Shown: positions 24,978-33,754, counted from the stretch's first letter. The stretch is DNA of 40,092 nt from Candidatus Kuenenia stuttgartensis (GCA_945906725.1 CAMDRI010000032.1:1-40092), one strand, 5' to 3'. Numbers and translations: made by a program. The notes: generated from the letters alone by a model not told the origin.

Positions 24978-26699
24978 ATGAATCGTTGGTTGCGTGTCGG
25001 AACCGTGTGGTTGGCATTGGCCACAGCATTGCTGCCACGTTTGAGCCTCCTGGCTGAGGACGAAGCCGTTCCGACCGACCGCCTGCTGCCGCCGGATGTG
25101 TCGGTGTACGTCTCGGTCCCCGATGTCGACGAGTTGAAAACTCGCTGGCTCAAGACGGCATTTGGCAGTCTCACGCAGGATTCGGCGCTCGAGCCGTTCA
25201 AGGGAGAGATCACCAAAGCCCTCGAAGGGGTCTCCAGCGAGATCGAAAAGGAGCTTGGGGTTTCACTGAAAGATCTGATGGAGATTCCCAGGGGCGAGCT
25301 CGCTTTCGCCGTGCTCACGCCGCAAGGAAAGAAGCCCGCCGTCGCGATGTTTCTGGACTTCGGCGACAACGAGAAGACCGTCGATGCTCTGATGGAAAAG
25401 GCCGAGAAGGCCCTCGAAGAGAACGCTGAAAGCGACGACGAAGAGATCGATGGCACGAAAGTCACAAGCTGGAAATTCAAGGGGGGCGACCAGTCGCAAC
25501 AGCTGGTTTACTTCATCAAGGACACGATGCTCGTTGCGACTTCGGATTTGGACACGGCCAAGGGCGTGCTGTCCCGCTGGGATGGCAAGCATTCCGACAC
25601 GTTTGCGGACAACGACAACTACAACTTGATCCTCGAAAAGTGTTCGACCGACGACGAGGACGGCCTCTTCGTGTGGTACATCAATCCGCAGAGCCTCATT
25701 CAAGCGGCTCTCACGCAGTTGGCTGCTCAGAATCCGCAGGTCGCGCTATTCGCCGGCTTCCTCGATCCGCTGGGCATCACTGCTCTGAAGGCGATTGGCG
25801 GCTCGGCCGATATGGCCACTGAGCACTTCGACGGCATCACCAAGACATTCCTGGTCATCGAACAGCCGACCAAAGGCTTGATGAACATTTTCCAATTTCC
25901 GACCATCGAGCAGAAGCCGCCGAAGTGGGTTTCGTCGAACGCCAGTGCGTGGTTCTCGCTGAATTGGGATATTGCCGGCGCGTACACCGCCATTGAGTCG
26001 GTGATCGACATGTTCAGCGGTCCTGGCACCGTCGCTGCGAGGATCGATCAGATCGCTGAGCAAGAGGGGGGCCCGAAGGTACATCTCAAGAAGGACATCA
26101 TCGACGTGATCTCTGGCCGGATCCAAGTCGTCATGGAACCGGGCAAGAAGAAAGACGACGAGCCGGCTCAGGACCGCGTCGTGGTGGCGCTCGGCTTGAA
26201 GGATGCCAAGAAATTTCAGGCGACGCTGACCAAGCTCACAAAATTTCCGGGCTTCCCCGGCCAGACGCGCGAGTTCAAAGGCTCGGCGATCATCGAATTC
26301 GAGTTGCCCGACTTCAGCGGCGGCCTGGAACCGAAGATGGCTGGACTCGCGATTGGCAATGATCAGTTGATGTTCAGCAATGACGTCACCGCCGTCGAGG
26401 CGATGCTGCGAGGTGACACAGACGGCGACGCTCTCGTCGATTCTGCGGCCTACAAGTCCATCGTCGAGCACCTGCCGGCTAAGGCGTCTATCGTCAGCTA
26501 TTCGCGAAATGATTCGCAGGTCCAAACCTTGTGGGACATGGCCAAAGGGGGCCAAGCCGGCTTGTTCCTGCCGATGATCGACTTCGAGAAGCTGCCCGAA
26601 TTCGACACCGTCAAGAAGTACCTGACTCCCAACGGTGGATACTCAGTGCCCGACAAGAAGGGTGTGCTGTTCGTCAGCTTTGGCACGAAGAAGAAGTAG
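24978..26699 (+). CDS. Secreted protein of unknown function
   Basis: 573 residues. The ATG at 24978 is preferred because it opens a clear signal peptide (MNRWLRVGTVWLALATALLP, cleavage near LLAEDEAV); the frame continues upstream to 24798, but through the hairpin-rich leader. The mature part starts with LPPDVSVYVSVPDVDELKTRW, resembling planctomycete secreted proteins described as DUF3352-like, with acidic and lysine-rich segments and repeated alternation of short strands and helices. Later blocks include GLMNIFQFPTIEQKPPKWV and VPDKKGVLFVSFGTKKK at the end. No catalytic motif is seen. It is flanked by the structured leader upstream and a strong terminator downstream, so it is probably monocistronic. 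Confidence 0.75.
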   Translation: MNRWLRVGTVWLALATALLPRLSLLAEDEAVPTDRLLPPDVSVYVSVPDVDELKTRWLKTAFGSLTQDSALEPFKGEITKALEGVSSEIEKELGVSLKDLMEIPRGELAFAVLTPQGKKPAVAMFLDFGDNEKTVDALMEKAEKALEENAESDDEEIDGTKVTSWKFKGGDQSQQLVYFIKDTMLVATSDLDTAKGVLSRWDGKHSDTFADNDNYNLILEKCSTDDEDGLFVWYINPQSLIQAALTQLAAQNPQVALFAGFLDPLGITALKAIGGSADMATEHFDGITKTFLVIEQPTKGLMNIFQFPTIEQKPPKWVSSNASAWFSLNWDIAGAYTAIESVIDMFSGPGTVAARIDQIAEQEGGPKVHLKKDIIDVISGRIQVVMEPGKKKDDEPAQDRVVVALGLKDAKKFQATLTKLTKFPGFPGQTREFKGSAIIEFELPDFSGGLEPKMAGLAIGNDQLMFSNDVTAVEAMLRGDTDGDALVDSAAYKSIVEHLPAKASIVSYSRNDSQVQTLWDMAKGGQAGLFLPMIDFEKLPEFDTVKKYLTPNGGYSVPDKKGVLFVSFGTKKK

Positions 26700-26706
26700 C
26701 GCGTGA

Positions 26707-26762
26707 CGTGGGGCACGCTTCCAACGTGGGCGTAACGAGCACGTTGAAAACGTGCTCCACGA
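26707..26762. repeat. Palindromic repeat, family C (copy 1)
   Basis: Imperfect inverted arms (CGTGGGGCACGCTTCCAACG and the complement of ACGTTGAAAACGTGCTCCAC; about 18 of 21 positions) lie just after the stop of the secreted-protein gene and before its terminator. A related copy occurs inside pabB at 32146-32204, sharing the GCACGTTGAAAACGTGC core. Confidence 0.8.
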
Positions 26763-26770
26763 CGATCTCC

Positions 26771-26808
26771 GAAGCCTGGCTTCTCTCCAGAAGTCGGGCT
26801 TTTTGTTT
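26771..26808 (+). terminator. Rho-independent terminator
   Basis: A 13-base-pair stem (26772-26784 with 26789-26801; eleven Watson-Crick and two G-U pairs) has a CTCC loop and is followed by TTTTTGTTTTG-like sequence. It lies about 70 bases after the stop of the gene at 24978-26699 and should end that transcript before the aminotransferase gene. Confidence 0.85.
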
Positions 26809-26896
26809 TGATGGTCTCTGTCCGTGTCGCGTCCGAAAAACCTCGGCTATCTTGTGCCGCTGCATCATGTCCAAAAAACTTCCAAGGAGCGATCCT

Positions 26897-28165
26897 GTGT
26901 CACTTCAACTGAGCCAATTCACGAAATCTCTCACCGTCGAAACTGCCTTCACCGTGCTTGCCGTCGCGAAGGCTTTGAAGGCGAAAGGCAAAGACGTCGT
27001 CGAACTCGAAATCGGCGACAGCCCGTTCGACAGCACCGCGTCAGCCAAGTCGAGCGGCACACAAGCGATCGCGAACAACCAGTCGCATTACTGTCCCTCG
27101 CCTGGACTGCCGGAATTCCGCGACGCGGCGGCCAAGTTCGTGCGTGAAGAGTTCGGCATCCCGGCCGAGGCCAAGAACGTCGTCGTCGGGCCAGGAGCAA
27201 AAGTTTTCGAGCAGTTCTTCTGCGAAGCGTTCCTCGATCCGAATGACGGAGTGCTCGTCTTCAGCCCGTACTTCCCGACGTACACGCCGAACATTCTGCG
27301 ACGAGGCGCTCGCGCTGTGTTCAAGCCGCTGAAACAATCCAACGGCTTTCGGCCGGCGATCGCGGACATCGAAACGTTCATCAAAGATGATCCAAAACCG
27401 AAGGCGATCTTTTTGAACTCGCCGCACAATCCGACAGGCGGCGTGCAGACCGAGCAAGACCTCCGCGAAATCGCCGACCTGATCCGCGGCAAGAACATCG
27501 CAGTGCTCAGCGACGAGCCGTATTGCCACATGGTTTGGAAGGGCAAGCATCATTCGCTGCTGGCTCAGCCCGGCATGATGGAGCAGTGCGTGGCCGCGTA
27601 CACGTTCAGCAAAAGTTATTCGATGAGCGGCTGGCGACTGGGCTTCGCGGTCTCGTCGGCCGAGATCGTGGACTCGATCAGCAAGATGATCAACACCACG
27701 CTGAGCTGCACGCCGCCCATCGTGCAACTCGCCGGCAAGGCCGCCCTCGAACGAGACTCCGCCGAACGTGACGCCGTCATGGCCAAGTTCCGCGAAAAGG
27801 TCGTTTTGCTGACCAACGGCCTCAACCAGATCGACGGCTTCAAGACGCTCGACCCGACCGCGACGTTCTACGTCTTCCCGAACGTCGCCCCGATCTGCAA
27901 CCGTCTGGGCATCAAGAGCCACGGCCTCGCGCTGTACCTGCTGGAAGGAGCCGACGACCACTTCGGCGTCGCCTGCCTCGGCGGCGAATGCTTCGGCGAA
28001 GCGGGCGGCGGCTTCCTCCGCTTCAGTTGCGCCGAACCCAACGACCGCCTGCAACAAGCGGTGGACTTCATCCCCGTCGCGCTGTCACGTACTGACCGCA
28101 TCGCCGCGTATCTCGAAACGCACCCGCAGTTCCGCCTGACGACGCCGTATGCGGTTGAGGGGTAG
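26897..28165 (+). CDS. PLP-dependent aminotransferase, class I/II
   Basis: 422 residues from the GTG at 26897, chosen for the strong AAGGAG seven bases upstream; an ATG at 26867 would add ten. Fold-type I motifs are in order: YCPSPGLPEFRDAAAKF, the cofactor-binding NSPHNPTGG (N178), SDEPYCHMVW (D206) and the Schiff-base lysine in YTFSKSYSMSGWRLGF (K239). A final FLRFSCAEPNDR contains the substrate-carboxylate arginine. It resembles aspartate/aromatic-type aminotransferases of subgroup I; the amino-acid substrate cannot be decided. It follows a terminator and so probably has its own promoter in the 26809-26896 gap. Confidence 0.93.
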   Translation: MSLQLSQFTKSLTVETAFTVLAVAKALKAKGKDVVELEIGDSPFDSTASAKSSGTQAIANNQSHYCPSPGLPEFRDAAAKFVREEFGIPAEAKNVVVGPGAKVFEQFFCEAFLDPNDGVLVFSPYFPTYTPNILRRGARAVFKPLKQSNGFRPAIADIETFIKDDPKPKAIFLNSPHNPTGGVQTEQDLREIADLIRGKNIAVLSDEPYCHMVWKGKHHSLLAQPGMMEQCVAAYTFSKSYSMSGWRLGFAVSSAEIVDSISKMINTTLSCTPPIVQLAGKAALERDSAERDAVMAKFREKVVLLTNGLNQIDGFKTLDPTATFYVFPNVAPICNRLGIKSHGLALYLLEGADDHFGVACLGGECFGEAGGGFLRFSCAEPNDRLQQAVDFIPVALSRTDRIAAYLETHPQFRLTTPYAVEG

Positions 28166-28214
28166 CCTGCCAGATCGACCGAAAACAACGTCTTAACTTG
28201 ACGGACAATTCATC

Positions 28215-29648
28215 ATGGACTCAGTCGATAACTTTCTCGGCATATTGCATGAGGCGCACCGTGAGAACGCTCGGTCAGCCTATTTCGCGAAGCGTCCCTT
28301 CGCGAGACCTCCTCGTAACCAGAATCGTTCGACGATGCCGATGACATCGTTCGTGTACGAGTTCTTCATTTACAACTCGATCTATCAGTACGATTGGGAG
28401 AAAAGCTGCGCAACAGGCAAATTGACCCCGTGGCTACGAGAAAGTTCCGGGGAGTCGGGTTTACGAGAGGACGAACAACAAGACAATCTTGAAGCGTTCA
28501 TAAAAGAACGCTGTAAAGAAACTCCCGCCATTCTATTGCGTGCTTTCGAGCCACTCAGCGAACTCACTGAGCTGGGTGATGATTGGACCAAGGTCGTGGC
28601 GGACGCTCGTATCACTCAACAAGACGGGCAAGACTTCTTCCGAAGGCTGTCGGAATTTGCAGACCGAATCCGGAAGTCCCAAGAACAAGAAGGGGCGGAA
28701 CTAGCCCGGGGACGGATCTTCAAGTTGATCTATAATTGCCGTTTTTTCGTCTACAAAGTGCGCAACAACATTTTTCACGGGTCAAAGTCCCTCGATGAGA
28801 CCTCGGAGCCAAATCAACGGAGACGGATCGAAGTTTACGATCTGTTTTTGAAATGTTTGGTCTCGCTGTTCTTTCTGGCAATGAAAAAAGAACCCGTTGC
28901 TTCTGATGAGTTTCAGTTTCCAATTCATCTGCGAATCGGGGATCAAGAGAGAATCGATGTTGATCAGGGAGGAGTAATCGAACTTCTCGGTCCACGTCGG
29001 GGGTTGGGGCTGAAGCCCGAAGACACTCGCCTGATTCAGCGCTTGAAACGACTTGGCATTGAGGAGCGTGGTTCCGAGATCACCGAGCGATCTACGCTTT
29101 TCTACCCCTCTGCTGGAACGGACGTGATTCTACCGACGCTCTTGGGGTTGCCATTCTGCTCGCAGTTTTATTTCTACAACAACGGAAGTGACTTCGGCGA
29201 AAGCCGTCGAACCGATACCGCCAGAGCAATTCGGAGCAAACTCAAGAAGTTGGTCGGAGACAGGATCATCGGAGACCCAACTTTTCGTGAAGATGAATTT
29301 GTCTTCCAGTTTGCGTTCGGTGGCCATGATCGTGCCATTCATTGCGTCTGCCGAGACAACTTGGATTTCTTGAATCAAGACGTAGACCTGACGTTTTTCT
29401 TTCATCGAGGTGACAGTCCTGGCGAATGCGGATGTGGGCAATATTGGGACTCAGAACTTCTCGGCCAGCTAGTTCGGAAGGTTCCTCCAAATGCAGAATG
29501 CCAAGTATTGACGGATGGAGAGCCAGGTGGGGTTCATTCAGGACTGTTGCCCGATCTCAAACAATTACATTTTTCTGTTACTGAGCGAGGGCGTGACTAC
29601 TACTACGGCAGATTCTCCGGCGATGCCCTCGGAAGTCGGTTGGCCTGA
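28215..29648 (+). CDS. HEPN-like domain protein with unrecognised C-terminal domain
   Basis: 477 residues. Residues about 45-225 are mainly helical and contain FFVYKVRNNIFHGSKSLDE, with R183 and H188 as R-N-N-I-F-H. This is the Rx4-6H motif of HEPN domains, most like the Apea/RiboL-PSP-type 'RNNlvHG' forms. After a linker (about 228-295), a C-terminal region begins with LFYPSAGTDVILP and continues through FQFAFGGHDRAIHCVC, DVDLTFFFHRGDSPGECGCG and VLTDGEPGGVHSG; I do not recognise it. Many HEPN proteins are RNases in toxin-antitoxin or antiviral systems, but others are structural. Base composition is visibly lower in GC than neighbouring genes, suggesting separate acquisition. It is flanked by an aminotransferase gene and repeat-rich DNA and has no partner gene. 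The Shine-Dalgarno (GACGGA) is weak. Confidence 0.6.
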   Translation: MDSVDNFLGILHEAHRENARSAYFAKRPFARPPRNQNRSTMPMTSFVYEFFIYNSIYQYDWEKSCATGKLTPWLRESSGESGLREDEQQDNLEAFIKERCKETPAILLRAFEPLSELTELGDDWTKVVADARITQQDGQDFFRRLSEFADRIRKSQEQEGAELARGRIFKLIYNCRFFVYKVRNNIFHGSKSLDETSEPNQRRRIEVYDLFLKCLVSLFFLAMKKEPVASDEFQFPIHLRIGDQERIDVDQGGVIELLGPRRGLGLKPEDTRLIQRLKRLGIEERGSEITERSTLFYPSAGTDVILPTLLGLPFCSQFYFYNNGSDFGESRRTDTARAIRSKLKKLVGDRIIGDPTFREDEFVFQFAFGGHDRAIHCVCRDNLDFLNQDVDLTFFFHRGDSPGECGCGQYWDSELLGQLVRKVPPNAECQVLTDGEPGGVHSGLLPDLKQLHFSVTERGRDYYYGRFSGDALGSRLA

Positions 29649-29852
29649 TCGGATGGCGGCTACTTTAGCTAGGCTTTCTGACAACAAAGGAAGCTTGGGC
29701 ACGCATTTCGATTCACTCGAACGTCAGCCACGGGCTGGCTGGCATCGCGGACCTCGGATTCTGGTCCATCAGGTCGATCGAATGTTCGCGAGTGGCGGAG
29801 CGGAGAGCACCGACCTCTTTTGCCGCTGCCGGGGCTTGGCCCTCGTCGGGTG

Positions 29853-29908
29853 GTCTCGCCACACACCGTTGAAACGGTGGGCTATTTTCGAGATGTCCCT
29901 GGCGAGAC
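29853..29908. repeat. Inverted repeat with inner hairpin
   Basis: Outer arms GTCTCGCCA (29853-29861) and TGGCGAGAC (29900-29908) are perfect complements, enclosing CACCGTT-GA-AACGGTG, a 7-base-pair hairpin. It lies in the non-coding stretch after the HEPN-like gene. Confidence 0.7.
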
Positions 29909-29972
29909 AAAATGCACGGTCAATGTCTTGCGCAACGCGTGATTTGGGCCGTTGTGTTGTCTTTGTCCCGCC

Positions 29973-30108
29973 AGCCTGGATTATTCATGGGCCGCAGTTA
30001 GCACGACGCGCCAGCGAGTGGTTTCAAACGAGATCACTCGCTTGCGCGTCGTGCTAACTGAGCAGCAGCCTGTCACGAAATCTCCTCGGCCCATGAATAA
30101 TCCAGGCT
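29973..30108. repeat. Nested palindromic element containing a family A copy
   Basis: Outer arms 29973-29994 and 30087-30108 are perfect 22-base inverted repeats (AGCCTGGATTATTCATGGGC...). Inside lie 26-base arms 29995-30020 and 30035-30060, complementary at 25 of 26 positions and sharing the AGCACGACGCGCCAGCGAGT core with the repeat at 8511-8581. The arrangement looks like one palindromic element carried within, or inserted into, another. No transposase is encoded. Confidence 0.88.
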
Positions 30109-30201
30109 AGAACCCCGGACTGGCCGTGGTGCGGAGACGCTCGTAGCATGGATTCCGCAGATTTCCGTGTTGTCCGGGCTGTCAAACAGAACCGCGTGCC
30201 G

Positions 30202-31602
30202 ATGATGTTCGCTCTCCGTCTGCGTCAGTGGTTGGTCTCGCGACTGGCGATTGCGCTGGCCAGTTTCTCAATCTGGGCTGGGCAGTTACCGGCAGGCGAA
30301 GACGTTGACCAGTCGGCGGTGCGGCGTTGGGTCGTGCGGCTGGATTCGAATCGCAAGTCAGACCGGGAGGAGGCCAAGAAGGAACTCATGACGCTGGGAC
30401 CGGCGGCGTTGAAGTGGTTGCCCGAACCGGAATCGCTCGGCAGCCGCGCGACGGTGGAAGCGCTTCGCGATGTGCGCGCCAAGTTGGAACGACAGAAGGC
30501 GGAGGAGTCGGTCCATGCGGCTCGGCTGACCGGTGCGGTCTCGTCTTCCATCGGCGAGACGCTGCAACGGCTGACGAAAGAGACCGGCAACTCCGTCGTC
30601 ACCGATGATCTGTCGAAAGAGTTGTTGTCGCAGCCGATCGAGTTGCCCGGCCGACCAACGTTTTGGGATGTGATCGAAGCGACGGCTCGGCGACACGAAT
30701 TGAGTTGGGCGTTCGTCGGATCGCCGGCTCGTCTGCGGTTGTTCCCAATGACCAATTCCGCGAACGAGGACTCGCCGCGAGCGGTCTTGGCAGCGACTCA
30801 GTCGAAAGCGTTTCGCGTCGCGTTGAAGTCGATTCGCGAGCGAACGGTCGTCGGCCAAGATTCCGGGCCGTTGCTGCGGTTGGAAGTGGACGTGATGTCG
30901 GAGCCTCGGCTGCGTCCATTGTTCTTGAAGTGTTCGGTGGCGGAAATCGCCGTGAGCGGCACGCGAAAGGCCACAAAAGACAAGCCCGCCACGGTGGGCT
31001 GGCAGCCGTATTCACCTGATGCAAAGTTGGAACTGACCTTCGGGCAAGGACACAGACAGATGTCAGTGCCGCTCGATTTCCGCCGCCCGGAAGGAGAGTG
31101 GACCTCGCTGTCGGTGGTCGGCAAGTTGCACATTGAAACGGCGGCGGGCGAAGAGCCGTTGGAATTTCCAGCGGGCAAGGAAGCTCAGAGCGTGTCGCGA
31201 CGGCGCGGGGGCGTGACCGTCAAAGTGCTGCGTTGGGAATCCGGCGGAGCGAAGGGCAACGGCTTGGATGTGACCGCGCTCGTGACTTACGACACGGGCG
31301 GGCCGGCATTCGAGTCGTATCGCTCGTGGATGCTGTTCAACGTCGCGGGGCTTGTCCGAGCCGGCATGATGCCGACCGAAAAGTTGGCGAGCGGCTTGGC
31401 TCTCAATGATGTGAGCTTGCTCAAGCCGACGCACATTGACAGTGATGTGCAACCCGACGGCAGCATTGCGGTGACGTACCGTTTCGAGAAACTCCCGCTT
31501 CCCGCCAGCGAGTACCGCTTTCGATATGTCGCCCCGACGTTGATTCTCGACGTGCCGCTGGAATTTGAGCTTCGCGACATTCCGTTGCGAAGCGGACGCT
31601 GA
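30202..31602 (+). CDS. Secreted protein of unknown function
   Basis: 466 residues from the ATG at 30202 (adjacent ATG at 30205), preferred over 30148 because it begins a signal peptide (MMFALRLRQWLVSRLAIALA, then WAGQLPAGED). Residues about 45-110 are charged and helical, with RKSDREEAKKELMTLGPAALKWL resembling a HEAT-like or helical repeat. GETLQRLTKETGNSVVTDDL at about 130 recalls the short domains found in secretin-type and planctomycete exported proteins. The rest is beta-rich and ends in a FELRDIPLRSGR tail. No catalytic residues are recognised. pabB begins 43 bases downstream, but functional linkage is not evident. Confidence 0.72.
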   Translation: MMFALRLRQWLVSRLAIALASFSIWAGQLPAGEDVDQSAVRRWVVRLDSNRKSDREEAKKELMTLGPAALKWLPEPESLGSRATVEALRDVRAKLERQKAEESVHAARLTGAVSSSIGETLQRLTKETGNSVVTDDLSKELLSQPIELPGRPTFWDVIEATARRHELSWAFVGSPARLRLFPMTNSANEDSPRAVLAATQSKAFRVALKSIRERTVVGQDSGPLLRLEVDVMSEPRLRPLFLKCSVAEIAVSGTRKATKDKPATVGWQPYSPDAKLELTFGQGHRQMSVPLDFRRPEGEWTSLSVVGKLHIETAAGEEPLEFPAGKEAQSVSRRRGGVTVKVLRWESGGAKGNGLDVTALVTYDTGGPAFESYRSWMLFNVAGLVRAGMMPTEKLASGLALNDVSLLKPTHIDSDVQPDGSIAVTYRFEKLPLPASEYRFRYVAPTLILDVPLEFELRDIPLRSGR

Positions 31603-31645
31603 AGACGCGAGGATGTGAGTACCTCTCTCGCGAAAGCAGAAGTCG

Positions 31646-33073
31646 ATGTCGTTGCCGTTGATTCACTCGCTTGATCCGCCGCCCGATGTCGCCGAGACAT
31701 TGCGCCGGTTCGCCGATTGGCCCAACGTTGTGCTCTTCGACAGCGCATCGCGGCGGCCGAATCTGGGTCGCTATTCGTTTCTCGCCGCCGATCCGTTTGA
31801 GTTCGAGGAACTCGCCAGCGTGCCGTTCGGAGTTGATCCATTTGCTCGATTGCGCAAGTGGTCGCAGCGCTTTGCGAGCGAGTCGTTGCCGGCCTTGCCC
31901 CCGTTTCAAGGAGGTGCGGCTGGGTTGTTGTCGTATGAGTTGGGCGGCGCGTGGGAACGAGTGCCGCGCCCCGCTATCAACGAATTCGAACTGCCGTGGC
32001 TGGCGGTCGGGCTGTACGACTGGGTCATCGCGTGGGATCACGAACTCGGCAGGGCGTGGGTCATCTCGCACGGCTTTCCCGCCGAGGGCGCAGCTCGCGA
32101 ACGCCGCGCGCTTGAGCGAATGCAGTCGGTGATCACTCGGCTGAACGTGGGGCACGTTTCCAGCGCGCCCAGCTCGTTCAAGCACGTTGAAAACGTGCCT
32201 CACCCGTTCACACGCAGTCCCTTCGACGTGGGCGGCAGCAACTTCTCACGAGACGAATATCTCCTCGCGGTAGAACGAGTCATCGAATACATCCGCGCGG
32301 GGGACATCTTCCAAACGAACCTGTCGCAACGGCTGCTGTTTCCTGTTCGCGAAGACGCACTCGAGTTGTACCTGCGACTGCGGCAACTCAACCCAGCACC
32401 GTTCGCGGGATACTTTGCTCACGACGATTGGACGATTGCCAGCGCATCGCCGGAGCGATTCGTGAGTGTGCAAGACGACGTGGTCGAGACCCGCCCAATC
32501 AAGGGAACTCGGCGGCGACGTCATCGCCCGGAAGCGGATCTCTTCACCGAAGACGAACTGCGCGAGAGTGAGAAGGACCAAGCCGAAAACGTGATGATCG
32601 TGGACCTTCTCCGCAACGATCTGTCGAAAGTCTGCTCGCCCGCTTCGGTCCACGTGCCGAGTCTGTGCGCGGTCGAGAACTACGAAACTGTGCAGCATTT
32701 GGTCTCGGTGGTTCGTGGCACACTCGGCCAAGACTCTGCCGGCCAGCAGCTCAATGCCTGGGATTTGCTGGCGGCGTTATTTCCCGGCGGCTCGATCACG
32801 GGCGCGCCGAAGGTTCGAGCGATGCAGATCATCTCCGAACTGGAACCCACCGTGCGCGGTCCGTACTGCGGCAGCTTGTTTTACGTCGGCTTCGACGGCG
32901 CGGCCGACAGCAGCATCCTGATTCGGACATTCACAATCCGCCGGGGCTGGATTCAGTGCTCTGTCGGCGGTGGAATTGTCGCGCAATCTGATCCGGCCGC
33001 CGAATACGAAGAGACCCTCCACAAAGCCGAAGGAATGCTCCACGCGTTGCGACCTCTGACCTCTGGCCTCTGA
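31646..33073 (+). CDS. pabB: Aminodeoxychorismate synthase component I
   Basis: 475 residues. PabB converts chorismate plus ammonia from PabA to 4-amino-4-deoxychorismate for folate. The chorismate-binding domain has YIRAGDIFQTNLSQRL, SASPERFV and PIKGTRRR (K286); the lysine in PIKGT is characteristic of PabB, whereas TrpE has alanine there. DLLRNDLSKVC, GGSITGAPKVRAM and SVGGGIV complete the active site. A family C palindrome is translated in frame at residues about 167-187, in the linker between the N-terminal and chorismate-binding parts. The gene ends four bases before pabA, and its final codons (LRPLTSGL) lie in a CCTCTGACCTCTGG-type microrepeat. Confidence 0.92.
   Translation: MSLPLIHSLDPPPDVAETLRRFADWPNVVLFDSASRRPNLGRYSFLAADPFEFEELASVPFGVDPFARLRKWSQRFASESLPALPPFQGGAAGLLSYELGGAWERVPRPAINEFELPWLAVGLYDWVIAWDHELGRAWVISHGFPAEGAARERRALERMQSVITRLNVGHVSSAPSSFKHVENVPHPFTRSPFDVGGSNFSRDEYLLAVERVIEYIRAGDIFQTNLSQRLLFPVREDALELYLRLRQLNPAPFAGYFAHDDWTIASASPERFVSVQDDVVETRPIKGTRRRRHRPEADLFTEDELRESEKDQAENVMIVDLLRNDLSKVCSPASVHVPSLCAVENYETVQHLVSVVRGTLGQDSAGQQLNAWDLLAALFPGGSITGAPKVRAMQIISELEPTVRGPYCGSLFYVGFDGAADSSILIRTFTIRRGWIQCSVGGGIVAQSDPAAEYEETLHKAEGMLHALRPLTSGL
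32146..32204. repeat. Palindromic repeat, family C (copy 2), in frame within pabB
   Basis: CGTGGGGCACGTTTCC and AGCACGTTGAAAACGTGCC form an imperfect inverted pair closely related to the element at 26707-26762. Here it is inside pabB and translated as VGHVSSAPSSFKHVENVPH without breaking the frame, in a poorly conserved linker before the chorismate-binding domain. Confidence 0.8.
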
Positions 33074-33074
33074 A
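33053..33074. repeat. CCTCTG microrepeat at the pabB 3' end
   Basis: Three imperfect tandem copies of CCTCTGRC cover the last codons and stop of pabB, giving the C-terminus RPLTSGL. The low-complexity block looks added to the gene end and is not part of the conserved domain. Confidence 0.55.
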
Positions 33075-33076
33075 AC

Positions 33077-33754
33077 ATGATCCTGCTGATCGACAACTAC
33101 GACAGTTTCGTCTTCAACTTGGCTCGCTACTTCCGCGAGTTGGGCCAGGACGTTTCTGTGTTCCGCAACGATCGAGTCACCGTCACCGAAGTGGCCGCGA
33201 TGCGACCAGCGGCGATCGTGTTGTCGCCAGGTCCATGCACTCCCAACGAATCCGGAATCTGCGTGGACGTCGTGCGGCAATTGGGATCGAAAATACCGAT
33301 GTTGGGCGTGTGCCTGGGTCATCAAACGATTGCGGCGGCTCTGGGTGGCGAAGTCGTCCGAGCGGCTGAGCCATTTCACGGCCGGACGTCCCTCGTCGAG
33401 CATGATGCCCAACGTCTCTTTCTCGGCTTGCCGAATCCGCTGACGGCAACTCGGTATCACTCGCTATTCGTCCCGGAAGCCACGCTCCCTGCCTGCTTGC
33501 GGCCGACAGCTCGAACGCGGGATGGTGTGCTGATGGCCTTCGAACACACCGATTGGCCGACGTTCGGGGTGCAATTTCACCCTGAGTCGGTGCTGACCGT
33601 TGGCGGGCATCGATTGCTCCAGAACTTCTTGGACTTGGCTGAAATTGCCCGTCCGGGTGCCCTTGAGGCTGGAGATCTCGACCGCCTGGAGCAGTCCGTC
33701 CGCCCGATGTCCGATCCCGAAGATTGGGAAACGGTTGGGCCGATCCATTGGTGA
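33077..33754 (+). CDS. pabA: Aminodeoxychorismate/anthranilate synthase glutamine amidotransferase subunit
   Basis: 225 residues, about 30 longer than usual because of a C-terminal tail (LEQSVRPMSDPEDWETVGP). It is a class I glutamine amidotransferase, delivering ammonia to PabB: DNYDSFVFNLARYF, LSPGPCTPNESG, the nucleophile GVCLGHQ (C79) and FHPES (H168, E170). The immediate upstream neighbour is PabB with its PIKGT motif, so the folate assignment is favoured; many bacteria share one such subunit with TrpE, which cannot be excluded. The gap from the pabB stop is three bases. Confidence 0.92.
   Translation: MILLIDNYDSFVFNLARYFRELGQDVSVFRNDRVTVTEVAAMRPAAIVLSPGPCTPNESGICVDVVRQLGSKIPMLGVCLGHQTIAAALGGEVVRAAEPFHGRTSLVEHDAQRLFLGLPNPLTATRYHSLFVPEATLPACLRPTARTRDGVLMAFEHTDWPTFGVQFHPESVLTVGGHRLLQNFLDLAEIARPGALEAGDLDRLEQSVRPMSDPEDWETVGPIHW

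Larger units (their letters stand above)
29649..30201. other. Repeat-rich non-coding stretch
   Basis: About 550 bases without a credible gene; open frames here are short and cross palindromes. It holds at least two inverted-repeat structures (29853-29908 and 29973-30108). The start of the downstream secreted protein could also be placed at 30148, but the signal peptide points to 30202. Confidence 0.6.

Noticed and set aside
29515-30057. 180-codon plus-strand frame after the HEPN-like gene
   Set aside because: Overlaps the end of that gene in another frame and runs through two palindromes; not protein-like.
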